Assembly (NCBI GenBank): GCA_042701975.1
Contig: CP170561.1
Span: forward strand, 1,860,001 to 1,924,000
DNA length: 64,000 nt
Origin: JAFALK01 sp042701975
GTDB taxonomy: Bacteria; Pseudomonadota; Gammaproteobacteria; Burkholderiales; Burkholderiaceae_C
Reading direction: 5' to 3'
Part shown: positions 8,548-17,773 of the stretch, one piece after another
Numbering within the stretch: position 1 is the stretch's first letter
Layout of the letters: every line of letters begins with the position of its first letter
Made by a program: the position numbers and the translations under genes
The notes under the pieces: model-generated
Database searches by the model: none
The model's input: only the letters and a program-made list of their open reading frames with translations
Told to the model about the DNA's origin: nothing

Positions 8548-8575
8548 CTTGAAGTTGTTCGATCTGGCCCAAAAT
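8548..8575 (+). promoter_or_regulatory. Candidate sigma-32 heat-shock promoter of htpG
   Basis: CTTGAA at 8548-8553 is separated by 14 bases from CCCAAAAT at 8568-8575. This matches the heat-shock pattern CTTGAAA-N(11-15)-CCCCATnT well at -35 and partly at -10, and lies about 50 bases upstream of the htpG start. Heat-shock control of htpG is well established in Proteobacteria. Confidence 0.6.
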
Positions 8576-8623
8576 ATCGGCCGCCAGCGCGAAAGCGCCC
8601 CCCACTGACTCCCATCGGACTCC

Positions 8624-10510
8624 ATGACGAAGCAAACCCATTCCTTCCAGGCCGAGGTCAAGCAGATCCTGCACCTCGTCACGCACTCGCTCTACTCCAA
8701 CAAGGAGATCTTCCTGCGCGAGCTGGTCTCCAACGCTTCCGACGCCTGCGACAAGCTGCGCTTCGAGGCCCTGGACAACGCCGCCTTGTTCGAAGACACG
8801 CCGAACCTCGAAGTGCGCGTTTCGTTCGACGAAGCCGCCCGCACCGTGACCATCAGCGACAACGGCATCGGCATGAGCGCCGAGGAAGCCATTGCGCACC
8901 TGGGCACCATCGCCAAGAGCGGCACGCGCGATTTCATGGCCAACCTCTCGGGCGACCAAAAGAAGGACGCCAACCTGATCGGCCAGTTCGGCGTGGGCTT
9001 CTACTCGGGCTTCATCGTGGCGGACCGCATCACGGTCGAATCGCGCCGCGCCGGGCTGCCGGCCGATCAAGGCGTACGCTGGAGCAGCGAAGGCACGGGC
9101 GACTATGAGGTTGAAGCCATCAACAAGCCCGGCCGCGGCACCGAGGTGATCCTGCACCTGCGCGAAGGCGAGGACGAGTTCCTCAAGACCTGGCGCCTGA
9201 AGTCCGTCATCAGCAAGTACTCGGATCACATCTCGCTGCCCATCCTGATGAAAAAGGAAGAGTGGCTGCCGGATGAAGCCAAGTCGGTGCTGACCGATGC
9301 GTGGGAAAGCGTGAACAAGGCTTCGGCCCTGTGGGCGCGCGCCAAGAGCGAAATCACCGAAGAACAGTACGAAGAGTTCTACAAGCAGATCTCGCATGAC
9401 AGCGATGCGCCGCTGGCCTACACGCACAACCGCGTGGAAGGCCGCAGCGAGTACACGCAGCTGCTCTACATCCCCAAAAAGGCGCCGTTCGACCTGTGGA
9501 ATCGCGACAAGCGTGGCGGCGTGAAGCTCTACGTCAAGCGCGTCTTCATCATGGATGACGCCGAGGCGCTGATGCCCGTCTACCTGCGCTTCGTGAAGGG
9601 CGTGATCGACTCGGCCGACCTGCCGCTGAACGTCTCGCGCGAGCTGCTCCAGGAGAGCCGCGACGTGAAGGTGATCCGCGAAGGTTCGACCAAGCGCGTG
9701 CTGTCGATGCTGGAGGCTCTGGCCAACAGCGAGGACGCCGCTGAAGCGCAGAAGTACGCCGAGTTCTGGGCCGACTTTGGTCCGGTGCTGAAGGAAGGAA
9801 TGGGCGAAGACCACGCCAACCACGAGCGCCTGACCAAGCTGTTTCGCTTCGCCTCGACCGAAGCCGACAGCGGCGTGAGCTTCGAGGACTACGTCAAGCG
9901 GATGAAGGAAGGCCAGGAGGCCATCTACTACATCACCGCAGATTCGCTCTCTGGCGCCAAGAACAGTCCGCAGCTCGAGATCTTCCGCAAGAAGGGCCTG
10001 GAGGTGCTGCTGCTGACCGACCGCGTGGACGAGTGGATGCTGTCCAACCTCTACGAGTTCGAGGGCCACACGCTGCAATCCGTGGCCAAGGGCGCCGTGG
10101 ACCTGGGCAAGCTGCAGGACGAAGACGAGAAGAAGGCCGCCGAGGCAGCCGCTGAGGCCAGCAAGCCGCTGATCGACAAGCTCAAGGAAGCGCTGAGGAC
10201 CAAGGCCAAGGACGTCCGCGTGACGACCCGCCTGGTCGATTCGCCCGCCTGCATCGTGGTGGAAGAGGGCGACATGAGCGGCCACCTGGCACGCCTGCTG
10301 AAGCAGGCCGGCCAGACGGCACCCGCCAGCCTGCCCACGCTGGAGATCAACGCCGAGCACGCGCTGGTCAAGAAGCTCGAGGCCAGCGGCGAGCGTTTCG
10401 ACGATCTGGCCCAGGTGCTGTTCGACCAGGCCGTGCTGGCCGAAGGCGGCACGCTGGAGGACCCGGCCGGCTACGTGCGCCGCATCAACGCCCTGCTGAC
10501 CCAGCAGTGA
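8624..10510 (+). CDS. htpG: Molecular chaperone HtpG (bacterial Hsp90)
   Basis: A 628-residue Hsp90-family ATP-dependent chaperone of typical bacterial length. The N-terminal GHKL ATPase domain carries ELVSNASDACDKLRF, DNGIGM, GTIAKSGT and GQFGVGFYSGF; the middle domain contains the conserved region NVSRELLQ, whose Arg participates in ATP hydrolysis; the C-terminal dimerisation domain follows. It acts in the cytoplasm on late-folding clients. It is preceded by a sigma-32-like promoter and followed by a strong terminator at 10562-10596. Confidence 0.98.
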   Translation: MTKQTHSFQAEVKQILHLVTHSLYSNKEIFLRELVSNASDACDKLRFEALDNAALFEDTPNLEVRVSFDEAARTVTISDNGIGMSAEEAIAHLGTIAKSGTRDFMANLSGDQKKDANLIGQFGVGFYSGFIVADRITVESRRAGLPADQGVRWSSEGTGDYEVEAINKPGRGTEVILHLREGEDEFLKTWRLKSVISKYSDHISLPILMKKEEWLPDEAKSVLTDAWESVNKASALWARAKSEITEEQYEEFYKQISHDSDAPLAYTHNRVEGRSEYTQLLYIPKKAPFDLWNRDKRGGVKLYVKRVFIMDDAEALMPVYLRFVKGVIDSADLPLNVSRELLQESRDVKVIREGSTKRVLSMLEALANSEDAAEAQKYAEFWADFGPVLKEGMGEDHANHERLTKLFRFASTEADSGVSFEDYVKRMKEGQEAIYYITADSLSGAKNSPQLEIFRKKGLEVLLLTDRVDEWMLSNLYEFEGHTLQSVAKGAVDLGKLQDEDEKKAAEAAAEASKPLIDKLKEALRTKAKDVRVTTRLVDSPACIVVEEGDMSGHLARLLKQAGQTAPASLPTLEINAEHALVKKLEASGERFDDLAQVLFDQAVLAEGGTLEDPAGYVRRINALLTQQ

Positions 10511-10561
10511 AGAATTCCCGTTGAGGGAAAGTCCGCCCGAAATCTGGCGGGCGCACTGGAG

Positions 10562-10596
10562 AAAATGGCCCTGTCATCACTGGCAGGGCCATTTTT
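10562..10596 (+). terminator. Rho-independent terminator after htpG
   Basis: A perfect 12-bp inverted repeat (AAAATGGCCCTG with CAGGGCCATTTT, loop of ten) is followed directly by a T run. A smaller hairpin CGCCCG/CGGGCG lies just upstream at 10534-10553. The U tract ends one base before the ATG at 10598, so the terminator abuts or overlaps the start of the next gene. Confidence 0.8.
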
Positions 10597-10597
10597 C

Positions 10598-13391
10598 ATG
10601 TCTCGCACTCCCACGGCTCGGGCGCTCGCCCTCGTGCTTGCTCTTGCGCTGAACTTCGACGCTACGGCTTTTGCCGCCACCAAGCCCGCGCCGGCGGTCG
10701 CCGCGCCCGCTGCGGCGCAGCAGGAATACCGCTTTGGCCCCAGGCCCGGCTGGGTCGTCGATCCCGGCGTGCCGCAGCCGCCGTCTGAGAGCGCCGCCGT
10801 CCAGGTGCTGCTGATGGACCACCAGACGCGCCTGGAGCCGGCCGGCACGGTGCGATACCAGCACGCCATCCGCGCCATCACCAGCACGGCAGGCCTGCAG
10901 AACGGTTCGCAGATCACGGTCGATTTCGATCCCAGCTACCAGCGTGTCGTCGTGCACCAGCTGCAGCTGCTGCGCGAAGGCAAGCGCATCGACAAGCTCG
11001 ACCGCAAGCTGATCAAGTTGCTGCACCGCGAGCCGCAGTTGGAGCGCCAGATGGTGGATGGTCGAAAGACGCTGTCCATCGTGCTGGACGATCTGCGCGT
11101 GGGCGATCGGGTGGAGTGGTCGGCCTCGGTGATCGGCGACAACCCGGTTTTCGACGGCCGCTTTGTCGACACCGAATGGACCAGCACCAGCATGGGCCCG
11201 GTCGGCTTGGTGAACCTGCGCATGCTGGCGCCGGAGAGCCGCAACATCCGCTTCCGCGCGCCCAAGGAGCTGGTCACGATCAAGGACCAGACCGACAAGG
11301 GCTGGCGCGAGCTGCTGATCCGCCGCGCCAATGCCCCGCAGTTCCACTACGACCCGACCGTGCCGGCCGCGGATGTCGTTGTCGACCAGATCGAATACAG
11401 CGAGTTCGCCGACTGGGCCGATGTGGCGCGCTGGGCCGAGGGCCTGTTCAAGGACACCGGCGGCGGCGCCGCGCTGACGGCCAAGGCCGCCGAGATCCGC
11501 GCTGCCGCGGCCACGCCCCGCGAACGCCTGCAGAAGGCGCTGGACTTCGTGCAGGGCGACATCCGCTACTTCGGCACCGAGATCGGCGCCAACTCCCACC
11601 GACCGGCCAAGGCCGAGCAGGTGCTGCAGCAGCGCTTCGGCGACTGCAAGGACAAGTCGGCCCTGCTGGTGAACCTGCTCGCGCTGCTCGACATCAAGGC
11701 CACGCCGGCCCTGGTGCCAACCTATCTGCGCGAGACGACACTCAAGCGCCTGCCCAGCCCGCTGAACTTCGACCACGCCATCGCGCTCGTGGAACTCGAT
11801 GGCAAGAGGCTCTGGCTGGACGGCACGCGCGCTTTCCAGCATGGCAGCCCTGAGTCGCGCAACAGCGAGGCGCTGGGCGCTGCGCTGCTGGCCCGCGCCG
11901 ATCAGACCGCGCCGCAGCCCTGGCCCTACGACCTGCGCGCTGCGCGCATCGAGACGGTCGACCGCCTGACTTTCGGCCGCCTGCAGGACGAGGGCAAGGT
12001 CGAATCGGTGACGGTCTATTACGGCAGCATCGGCGAGCGAGTGCTCGACGCGCGTTCGCAGATGCCGGCGGTCGATTTTGAAAAGCTGCTGACCACGCCG
12101 TTGCTGCGCGCCTATCCTCACTTCACGCTCGATGGATCGCCGGTGGTGGAAGAAGTGCCCGGTCGCAACGCGGTGCGCGTCACGCAGCGCCTGCGCACCG
12201 GCGAGTACTGGCGCCTCGTCGACCGCTACTCGCTCTCGGGCGACTGGTCGATGTTCCAGCTGACGGAGACGCTGCGCCTCTCCGACCAGAACCCGCGCAC
12301 CCAAGCCTTGCAGACCGCCACGCCGGGCCTGTACACGCAGCGCGTCGAGTGGGTCACCGAGGATCCGCTCTACCCGACCGAATCCGACAGTCGCTTCAGC
12401 GAGGGCAACGCGCAGTTCTCGCTCGGCGTGGACTATCACAGCGGCCCGCTCAAGGCTTCGATCACGGCCGAGCTGCAGCTGCTGACGGACCGTGTGGAGC
12501 CCGGGCAATGGCAGGCGTATCGCGACGCGCTCTTCAAGGTCTGGCCGCGGCTGGGCAACAGCATCACCATTGCCCGCGCTCGCGCCCAAGGATCAGGACG
12601 CGATGAAGGAGAAGCTCAAGACGCTGCGCGTGCCGATCAACGCCACGGAAGAGCAGGGCAAGGCGCACGTGCGCGTGCTGGCCTTCGGCCTGATGTTGGC
12701 CGACAAACGTCTGCCGCCCAAGGCGCGTGCGCAAGTGCTGGTGCAACGCGGCGAGGCAGCCGATCACATTGGCGAGCTGGGCCTGGGCCGCCAATCCTTC
12801 GAAGAGGCGGCCAGGCTCGATCCGCAAGCCAGCGAGCCCTTGGCCGGACTGGCCGTCAACGCCTTCCTGCGCGGGCGCGACGCCGAAGCCATCGCTTCGG
12901 CCGATCAGGCGCTGGGCCTGAAGGCCGACGACACGGCCAGCCGCTACATCAAGGCCTATGCGCGCCACATGTCCGGTGACTACGCTGGCGCGCGCTCCGA
13001 TCTGGCGACGATCCTCGTTTCCAACCGCGAGGTGGACCAGGGCTACGGCAGCATCTGGACCTTCCTCAGCGCGCTGGGCCAGGGCCAGGACGCCATCAAG
13101 GCCACGGATGAACTGCGCCCCGGCAACGCACGCCCGGCCTGGCCGAATCCGGTGTTGCGCTTTCTGCGCGGGGAGATCGACTTCAAGAGCGCCCTCGCTG
13201 AAGCCGGTGCCGAGAAGGACCGCAGGGCGCAGCGCGAGTGCGAGCTCTACTTCTTCGCCGGCCGCAAGGCGGCGCTGGAGAACAAGGCCAGCGAGGCCAA
13301 GGTGCTGTTCAGGGGCAGCCTGGGCACGGGCGTGAGCGAGTTCCTGGAATACAGCCTGGCCAAGCGGGAGCTGGCGCGGCTGGGGAACTGA
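10598..13391 (+). pseudogene. DUF3857/transglutaminase/TPR exported protein, frameshifted
   Basis: Two adjacent frames together encode one protein of about 930 residues. The first begins MSRTPTARALALVLALAL, a signal peptide, followed by a DUF3857 domain and a transglutaminase-like core: RFGDCKDKSALLVNLL (catalytic Cys), then LNFDHAIALV (His) and LWLDGTRAF (Asp). This frame loses protein character after SITIARAR near 12580. The second resumes at PKDQDAMKEKLKTLRVP and encodes TPR-like helices to the stop at 13391. Removing one base near 12574-12580 restores a continuous product. An alternative start at 10565 (MALSSLAG) has a GGAG site but lies in the htpG terminator. Function is unknown; the family is periplasmic and possibly proteolytic or peptidoglycan-related. 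The break is either a real mutation or a base-call error. Confidence 0.8.
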
Positions 13392-13403
13392 TCGGTTCTG
13401 CGA

Positions 13404-14460
13404 TCACATGTCCCAGAACCGGTACTCCTCTTCCTCGTCGGCTGCCACTGCGGGCGGCGCGGCGACTGGCGCTGCCATGTTCTGCAGCTGCTCGCGAAGC
13501 TTCGCCACCTGATCGTTCCAGTAGTTCGGCGTGCCGAACCAGGGGGAAGGCGATCGGGAAGGCCGGATCGCCCCAACGCTTCGCCAGCCAGGCGCTGTGG
13601 TGGATCATGCGCAGCGTGCGCAACGGCTCGATCAGCGCCAGCTCGCGGCGATCGAACTCGGCCACCGTTTCGTAGCCTTCGAGCACGTAGGCAAGCTGCT
13701 GGCGAGACGAGAGTTCATCGCCCGAGAGCAACATCCACAAGTCCTGCACGGCCGGACCGGTGACGGCGTCGTCGAGGTCGACGAAGTGCGGGCCGCCGTC
13801 GGGCGTCCAGAGGATGTTGCCGGGATGGCAATCGCCATGCAGGCGCAGCACTTGCAGATCGGGCAAGGCTGCAAAGGCTGCATCGATGGCTTCGATGCAG
13901 CGATCGACCGTCTCGCGCCAGGCGGAGCGGATCTCGAGCGGTACGGCTTCGCTGCCCACGAGGAAATCACGCGCCTCCACGGCCGGTGCACTGCTGGCCC
14001 AGCGCAGGCGGTGCTCGAAGGGGCGACGGCGGCCGACGTTGTGCAAGCGGCCGAGCAGGCGGCCGATCCAAGTCAGCACTTGCGGATCTTCAAGCTCGGG
14101 GCCGCGGCCGCCTTGGCGGCCGGTGACGGCGAAGCGCTGGCCCTGCTCGTGGCGCAGCGTGCTGTCGCCGAGCTTCCAAGGCGCGGCCACCGGGACCTCG
14201 GCTTCGGCCAGCTCGGCGGCGAAGGCGTGTTCTTCAAGGATCTGCGCGTCGCTCCAGCGGCCGGGCCGGTAGAACTTCGCCACAGCGACGGGGCTCAGTC
14301 CCGAACCTTCCTCCAGATGGACCTGGATCACTCGGTTCTCGAAGGAATTGAGCTGCAGCAGGCGGCCGTCGCCATACAGGCCGGCGGCCTCCAGGGCATC
14401 GAGCATGAATTCTGGGGTGAGGGCCGCGAAGCTGCGGTCGACGTCAGGGTGGCGGCTCAT
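13404..14460 (-). pseudogene. SrkA/YihE-type stress-response Ser/Thr kinase, frameshifted near the C-terminus
   Basis: This aminoglycoside-phosphotransferase-fold kinase resembles E. coli SrkA (YihE), a cytoplasmic kinase that protects against stress-induced death. The motifs are LRLHGDCHPGNILW (Brenner-type catalytic loop, Asp and Asn) and FVDLDDAVTGP (metal-binding DFG-equivalent). The frame is normal to DPAFPIAFP, then shifts at a five-base G run (13542-13546 on plus; CCCCC on the coding strand). Removing one base gives WFGTPNYWNDQVAKLREQL and a natural C-terminus ending EEEEYRFWDM with TGA at 13404, about 350 residues in all. Without correction the frame runs on into unrelated sequence. 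A homopolymer-length error is the simplest explanation. Confidence 0.82.
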
Positions 14461-14496
14461 ATCCGCCGATTGTCGCCTCGCCCGAAGGACTGGCCC

Positions 14497-15300
14497 TCAG
14501 CGCGGGCCGCGACCGCTGCTGCCGTAGCGCGGTGTGTCGACGACGACGCCGGCAATGTCGTTCGGCGCCTCGTCGGGGTACTGCGAGTCCGTGCCGAGTG
14601 GCTCGGCGAAGGAGCGGCTGTGCGCGAAGCCGCTGTTCGAGCCCAGTCGGCCCGGGCGGGAGGCTTCAGGGTCGAAGCGGCTGTCCGGGGCGAAGAAGGA
14701 ATCGGCAAAGATGGCGGAGTCCTGCCAGAGGCTGGCGCGCTCCTGCTGGCGCGAGGCGTGCGTGGCCGCACGGCGCTGCGGGATAGGGGCCGCCTGCGGG
14801 CCGCGCGACTGGCTGTTGGAATACGGCACCAGCAGCTGCAGCTCGGCGGCGCTGGGCAGGCTGTCGATCGGGCAGCGCAGGTAGCGCACGCGGCAGGCCG
14901 ACAGCACGGACTGCTTGATCTGCAGGTTGCGGCCGGAGATGGAGCGCTCGCCGTCCAGGTCGATGGCGGCCAGCACGCGGCCGTTCGGGCTGCAGATGGC
15001 AAAGCTCACGTGAATGGTGCCCAACAGGTCGAACCAATAACGGACCTCGGTGGCTTCGTTGGGCTGGCAGAAGCGCACCAGCGGCAGCTTGGCCAGGATC
15101 ACATGGTGGGGCAGCGCTTCCTTGAGCAGGCGGTAGACGCGGCGCTCGTCGGCGTTGAAGACTGGGCGTGCAGTAAGTGACCACTCACTGGGCAATGGCT
15201 TGGCCTTGGGGCCGGGCCGACGCAGGACCCACAGCAGCAGACCTGCCAGGAAGGCAAAGCCGGCGGCAATGGCGATGATCCAGGGCGTGGCGTTTTGCAT
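14497..15300 (-). CDS. DUF2726 domain-containing membrane-anchored protein
   Basis: A 267-residue protein. An N-terminal helix (WIIAIAAGFAFLAGLLLWVL, residues 6-25) is followed by a basic stop and a DUF2726 domain containing ADERRVYRLLKEALP, HVILAKLPLVRF and VLAAIDLDGERS, a restriction-endonuclease-like fold in family knowledge. The C-terminal 110 residues are low in complexity and polar. The start at 15300 is preceded by AAGGA, which decides against the longer frame to 15375. Biological role is unknown; it may be a membrane-anchored nuclease-like protein that has lost or kept activity. Confidence 0.8.
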   Translation of the reverse strand: MQNATPWIIAIAAGFAFLAGLLLWVLRRPGPKAKPLPSEWSLTARPVFNADERRVYRLLKEALPHHVILAKLPLVRFCQPNEATEVRYWFDLLGTIHVSFAICSPNGRVLAAIDLDGERSISGRNLQIKQSVLSACRVRYLRCPIDSLPSAAELQLLVPYSNSQSRGPQAAPIPQRRAATHASRQQERASLWQDSAIFADSFFAPDSRFDPEASRPGRLGSNSGFAHSRSFAEPLGTDSQYPDEAPNDIAGVVVDTPRYGSSGRGPR

Positions 15301-15467
15301 GCTTCCTTGCGTGGCGCGGAGGCCTTGAAGGGTGGAAAAGCGCCATGAAAGCGCTTCTTTTGAGGCGACTGTCACGAACTGTAGCCGATGACCCGGTGGC
15401 CACCGCCTGGGATTGGCCCCTTGCGCATCCCACGTTCAGGGGTTTTGTTGTGCCAAAGCTGGATGAG

Positions 15468-15484
15468 CGTTCGCAATGCGAACG
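15468..15484 (-). repeat. 17-bp palindrome just downstream of the GNAT gene
   Basis: CGTTCGCA-A-TGCGAACG is a perfect palindrome beginning 4 bases past the GNAT stop codon. No T tract follows on the minus strand, so it is not a typical intrinsic terminator; it may stabilise the mRNA 3' end or be chance. The rest of the 187-base gap before the DUF2726 start holds only a weak AAGCGC/GCGCTT hairpin at 15338-15356. Confidence 0.4.
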
Positions 15485-15487
15485 ACT

Positions 15488-16147
15488 TCAGGGCTTGTGC
15501 ATGCCCGGCAGGCGTGTTGTGACGCGGCGCACAAATTCTTTGAAGCGGCGCAGCCGGCGCAGGTGGCGCTTGAACTCGAAGTCCACCTCGGCCAGGTGGC
15601 GCTCCAGTGCCTCGTCCACATGGGAGCCCATGCTGTCCACGGGCAGGCGCAGCCAGGCCTCGGACTCGCTGCCCGAGCGTTCCACCGTGGCGCCGGCCTT
15701 GCGGGCGATGCGCAGCATGGGCGTGTTCTCGCTCAGGGCGTGGATGAAGAGTGACTCGATGCCGCGGTTGCGGGCGTGCAGGCTGGCGCGGTCGAACAGC
15801 CGCTGCCCCAGGCCGCGGCCGCGCACGCTGTCGCTCACCGAGACGCCAAACTCGGCCATGGCCGGCTGGCCCGGCCGCTGAGGCGCAGGAGCGTAGGCCA
15901 GGTGGGCCATGGCCACCAGCTCGAGCCGGCGATTGAACACGCCCAGCACCTCGTCGCGGCCGAAATCCAGCCGTTCGACATACTGGCGGATTTGCTCGTC
16001 CGAGGCGGTGTAGCCGAAGCGCAGGTAGCGATCGTTGGCACTCAGCGCCAGCAGATGTCCGGTGATGCGCTTGCGATGCCGCGCCGCCAGGGGCCGGATG
16101 GGCACCCAGTCGGAGGTCAGCTTGCGAAGGCGGGACAGGAAAGCCAT
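15488..16147 (-). CDS. GNAT family N-acetyltransferase
   Basis: A 219-residue GCN5-related acetyltransferase. The acetyl-CoA-binding loop is SVRGRGLGQRLFDRASLHAR, with preceding strands around LELVAMAHLAY and AEFGVSVSDS. The C-terminal 50 residues are Arg-rich and helical. The start at 16147 (MAFLSRLRKL) fits the family N-terminus; the extension upstream reads into the rplM promoter region. Substrate is not recognisable. The gene is divergent from rplM-rpsI across a 251-base gap. Confidence 0.85.
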   Translation of the reverse strand: MAFLSRLRKLTSDWVPIRPLAARHRKRITGHLLALSANDRYLRFGYTASDEQIRQYVERLDFGRDEVLGVFNRRLELVAMAHLAYAPAPQRPGQPAMAEFGVSVSDSVRGRGLGQRLFDRASLHARNRGIESLFIHALSENTPMLRIARKAGATVERSGSESEAWLRLPVDSMGSHVDEALERHLAEVDFEFKRHLRRLRRFKEFVRRVTTRLPGMHKP

Positions 16148-16258
16148 GGTGAGTCGCTGATCATAGGGCCAAGGGTTTTGAATTGCTGCAGCGCAGCAAA
16201 ATTGCCTTGAGCAAAGACTGGGCATGCGGCACGCCAGATCGCCAGCGGCGGGGGTGCC

Positions 16259-16287
16259 TTGGCAAATCGGGCGCTTCGCAGTACACT
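16259..16287 (+). promoter_or_regulatory. Sigma-70 promoter of rplM-rpsI
   Basis: TTGGCA (16259-16264), a 17-base spacer and TACACT (16282-16287) form a good sigma-70 promoter reading toward rplM. It predicts a transcript start near 16294 and a leader of about 105 bases. Confidence 0.65.
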
Positions 16288-16293
16288 AACGGG

Positions 16294-16321
16294 CTTTCCC
16301 CGAATTGGCTTGAGGGGGAAG
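16294..16321 (+). promoter_or_regulatory. 5'-terminal hairpin in the rplM leader
   Basis: CTTTCCCC (16294-16301) can pair with GGGGGAAG (16314-16321) across a 12-base loop, giving an 8-bp stem with one T-G pair placed right at the predicted 5' end of the rplM mRNA. It could stabilise the transcript or take part in L13 autoregulation, which is known for the E. coli operon; no direct evidence of the latter is visible here. Confidence 0.4.
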
Positions 16322-16398
16322 AAGCTGACGCGAGAGGTTGTGCATTCATGACACAGCACCGAACGCAGCTCATTTTTCAGCCATTTTGAGAGTTACTC

Positions 16399-16827
16399 AT
16401 GAAGACCTTCAGCGCCAAGCCGGCCGAAGTGACGCACGAGTGGTTTGTGATTGACGCCACCGACAAGGTGCTCGGACGTGTTGCCAGCGAAGTGGCACTC
16501 CGTTTGCGCGGCAAGCACAAGGCCATTTACACGCCTCACGTCGACACCGGTGACTTCATCGTCATCATCAACGCAGACAAGCTGCGTGTCACGGGCAACA
16601 AGGCCACCGACAAGGTGTACTACCGTCACTCGGGCTTCCCTGGCGGCATCTACGCCACGAAGTTCAAGGACATGCAAGCCAAGCATCCGGGCCGCGCCCT
16701 GGAGAAGGCCGTCAAGGGCATGCTGCCCAAGGGCCCGCTCGGCTACGCCATGGTCAAGAAGCTGAAGGTCTACGCCGGTGGTTCCCACCCGCACGCCGCT
16801 CAGCAGCCCAAGGCCCTGGAAATCTAA
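16399..16827 (+). CDS. rplM: 50S ribosomal protein L13
   Basis: A 142-residue protein of exactly the usual length. It contains the family signatures WFVIDATDKVLGRVASEVA, the Lys-rich KHKAIYTPH and the C-terminal KGPLGYAMVKKLKVYAG. L13 is an early assembly protein of the large subunit. It forms an operon with rpsI, nine bases downstream, as in most Proteobacteria. Confidence 0.99.
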   Translation: MKTFSAKPAEVTHEWFVIDATDKVLGRVASEVALRLRGKHKAIYTPHVDTGDFIVIINADKLRVTGNKATDKVYYRHSGFPGGIYATKFKDMQAKHPGRALEKAVKGMLPKGPLGYAMVKKLKVYAGGSHPHAAQQPKALEI

Positions 16828-16836
16828 GGAACGACG

Positions 16837-17229
16837 ATGATCGGAAATTGGAACTACGGTACCGGCCGTCGCAAGTCGTCGGTCGCTCGCGTCTTCATCA
16901 AGAAGGGCACGGGCCAAATCATCGTCAACGGCAAGCCTGTTGAACAGTACTTCGGCCGTCAGACCTCCATCATGGTGGTCCGTCAGCCCCTGCTGCTGAC
17001 CAACAACGGTGAAGCCTTCGACATCAAGGTCAATGTCCACGGTGGTGGCGAATCCGGTCAAGCCGGTGCCGTTCGCCTCGGTGTGACCCGCGCCCTGATC
17101 GACTGGGACGCCAACCTGAAGCCCGAACTGAGCCGCGCCGGCTTCGTCACGCGTGATGCGCGTGAAGTCGAGCGTAAGAAGGTCGGTCTGCACGGTGCAC
17201 GTCGCCGGAAGCAGTTCAGCAAGCGCTGA
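16837..17229 (+). CDS. rpsI: 30S ribosomal protein S9
   Basis: A 130-residue protein of typical length with the N-terminal YGTGRRKSSVARVF and the Arg/Lys-rich C-terminus ending RRRKQFSKR, which reaches into the ribosomal P site and contacts tRNA. It is co-transcribed with rplM, and an intrinsic terminator follows. Confidence 0.99.
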   Translation: MIGNWNYGTGRRKSSVARVFIKKGTGQIIVNGKPVEQYFGRQTSIMVVRQPLLLTNNGEAFDIKVNVHGGGESGQAGAVRLGVTRALIDWDANLKPELSRAGFVTRDAREVERKKVGLHGARRRKQFSKR

Positions 17230-17267
17230 TCGATCTGCAAGCTGTGTTTTCGCAGCTGTGCACAGAG

Positions 17268-17294
17268 AAGGCCGCTTAACAAAGCGGCCTTTTT
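17268..17294 (+). terminator. Terminator of the rplM-rpsI operon
   Basis: AAGGCCGCTT pairs with AAGCGGCCTT across a 4-base loop and runs into a T tract, 39 bases after the rpsI stop. Confidence 0.9.
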
Positions 17295-17339
17295 ATTTGT
17301 TGGACAATACAGGTCTACGTGATCGAACAGGAATTCCCC

Positions 17340-17714
17340 ATGAGCGCAGTTCTCGAATCCCCCCTGGCTGGTGCCGACGAGATGCCCGTGCCGCTGGTCT
17401 TCACCGACAGCGCCGCCGCCAAGGTCGCCGATCTGGTGGCTGAGGAAGGCAACCCGGAGCTGAAGCTGCGCGTCTTCGTGCAAGGCGGCGGCTGCTCGGG
17501 CTTCCAGTACGGCTTCACCTTCGATGAGGCTGTCAACGACGACGACACCCAGATGAGCAAGAACGGCGTCACCCTGCTGATTGACGCCATGAGCCTGCAA
17601 TACCTGATGGGCGCCGAGATCGACTACAAGGAAGACCTGCAAGGCGCCCAGTTCGTCATCAAGAACCCGAACGCCACCACGACTTGCGGTTGCGGTTCGA
17701 GCTTCTCGGTCTGA
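17340..17714 (+). CDS. erpA: Iron-sulfur cluster insertion protein ErpA
   Basis: A 124-residue A-type carrier that delivers Fe-S clusters to apo-enzymes such as isoprenoid-synthesis proteins. The three ligand cysteines are present in GGGCSGFQYGF and in TTCGCGSSF at the C-terminus. The ATG at 17340 has AGGAA seven bases upstream and is preferred over a GTG at 17319. Placement directly after rpsI is common in Burkholderiales, but here a terminator separates them, so it has its own promoter. Confidence 0.95.
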   Translation: MSAVLESPLAGADEMPVPLVFTDSAAAKVADLVAEEGNPELKLRVFVQGGGCSGFQYGFTFDEAVNDDDTQMSKNGVTLLIDAMSLQYLMGAEIDYKEDLQGAQFVIKNPNATTTCGCGSSFSV

Positions 17715-17738
17715 CGTTCAGCTTCAGCTGACCCGTGA

Positions 17739-17768
17739 AAAAGCCGCCCTCGGGCGGCTTTTGTTTTT
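17739..17768 (+). terminator. Terminator between erpA and anmK, probably bidirectional
   Basis: AAAAGCCGCC and GGCGGCTTTT form a 10-bp stem with loop CTCG, flanked by T tracts on both strands. It can end both the erpA transcript and the convergent anmK transcript. Confidence 0.88.
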
Positions 17769-17773
17769 GGCGC

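Noticed and set aside
15338..15356. Hairpin AAGCGC/GCGCTT as a terminator for the GNAT gene
   Set aside because: Six-base stem with only a short T run in either direction; too weak to call.
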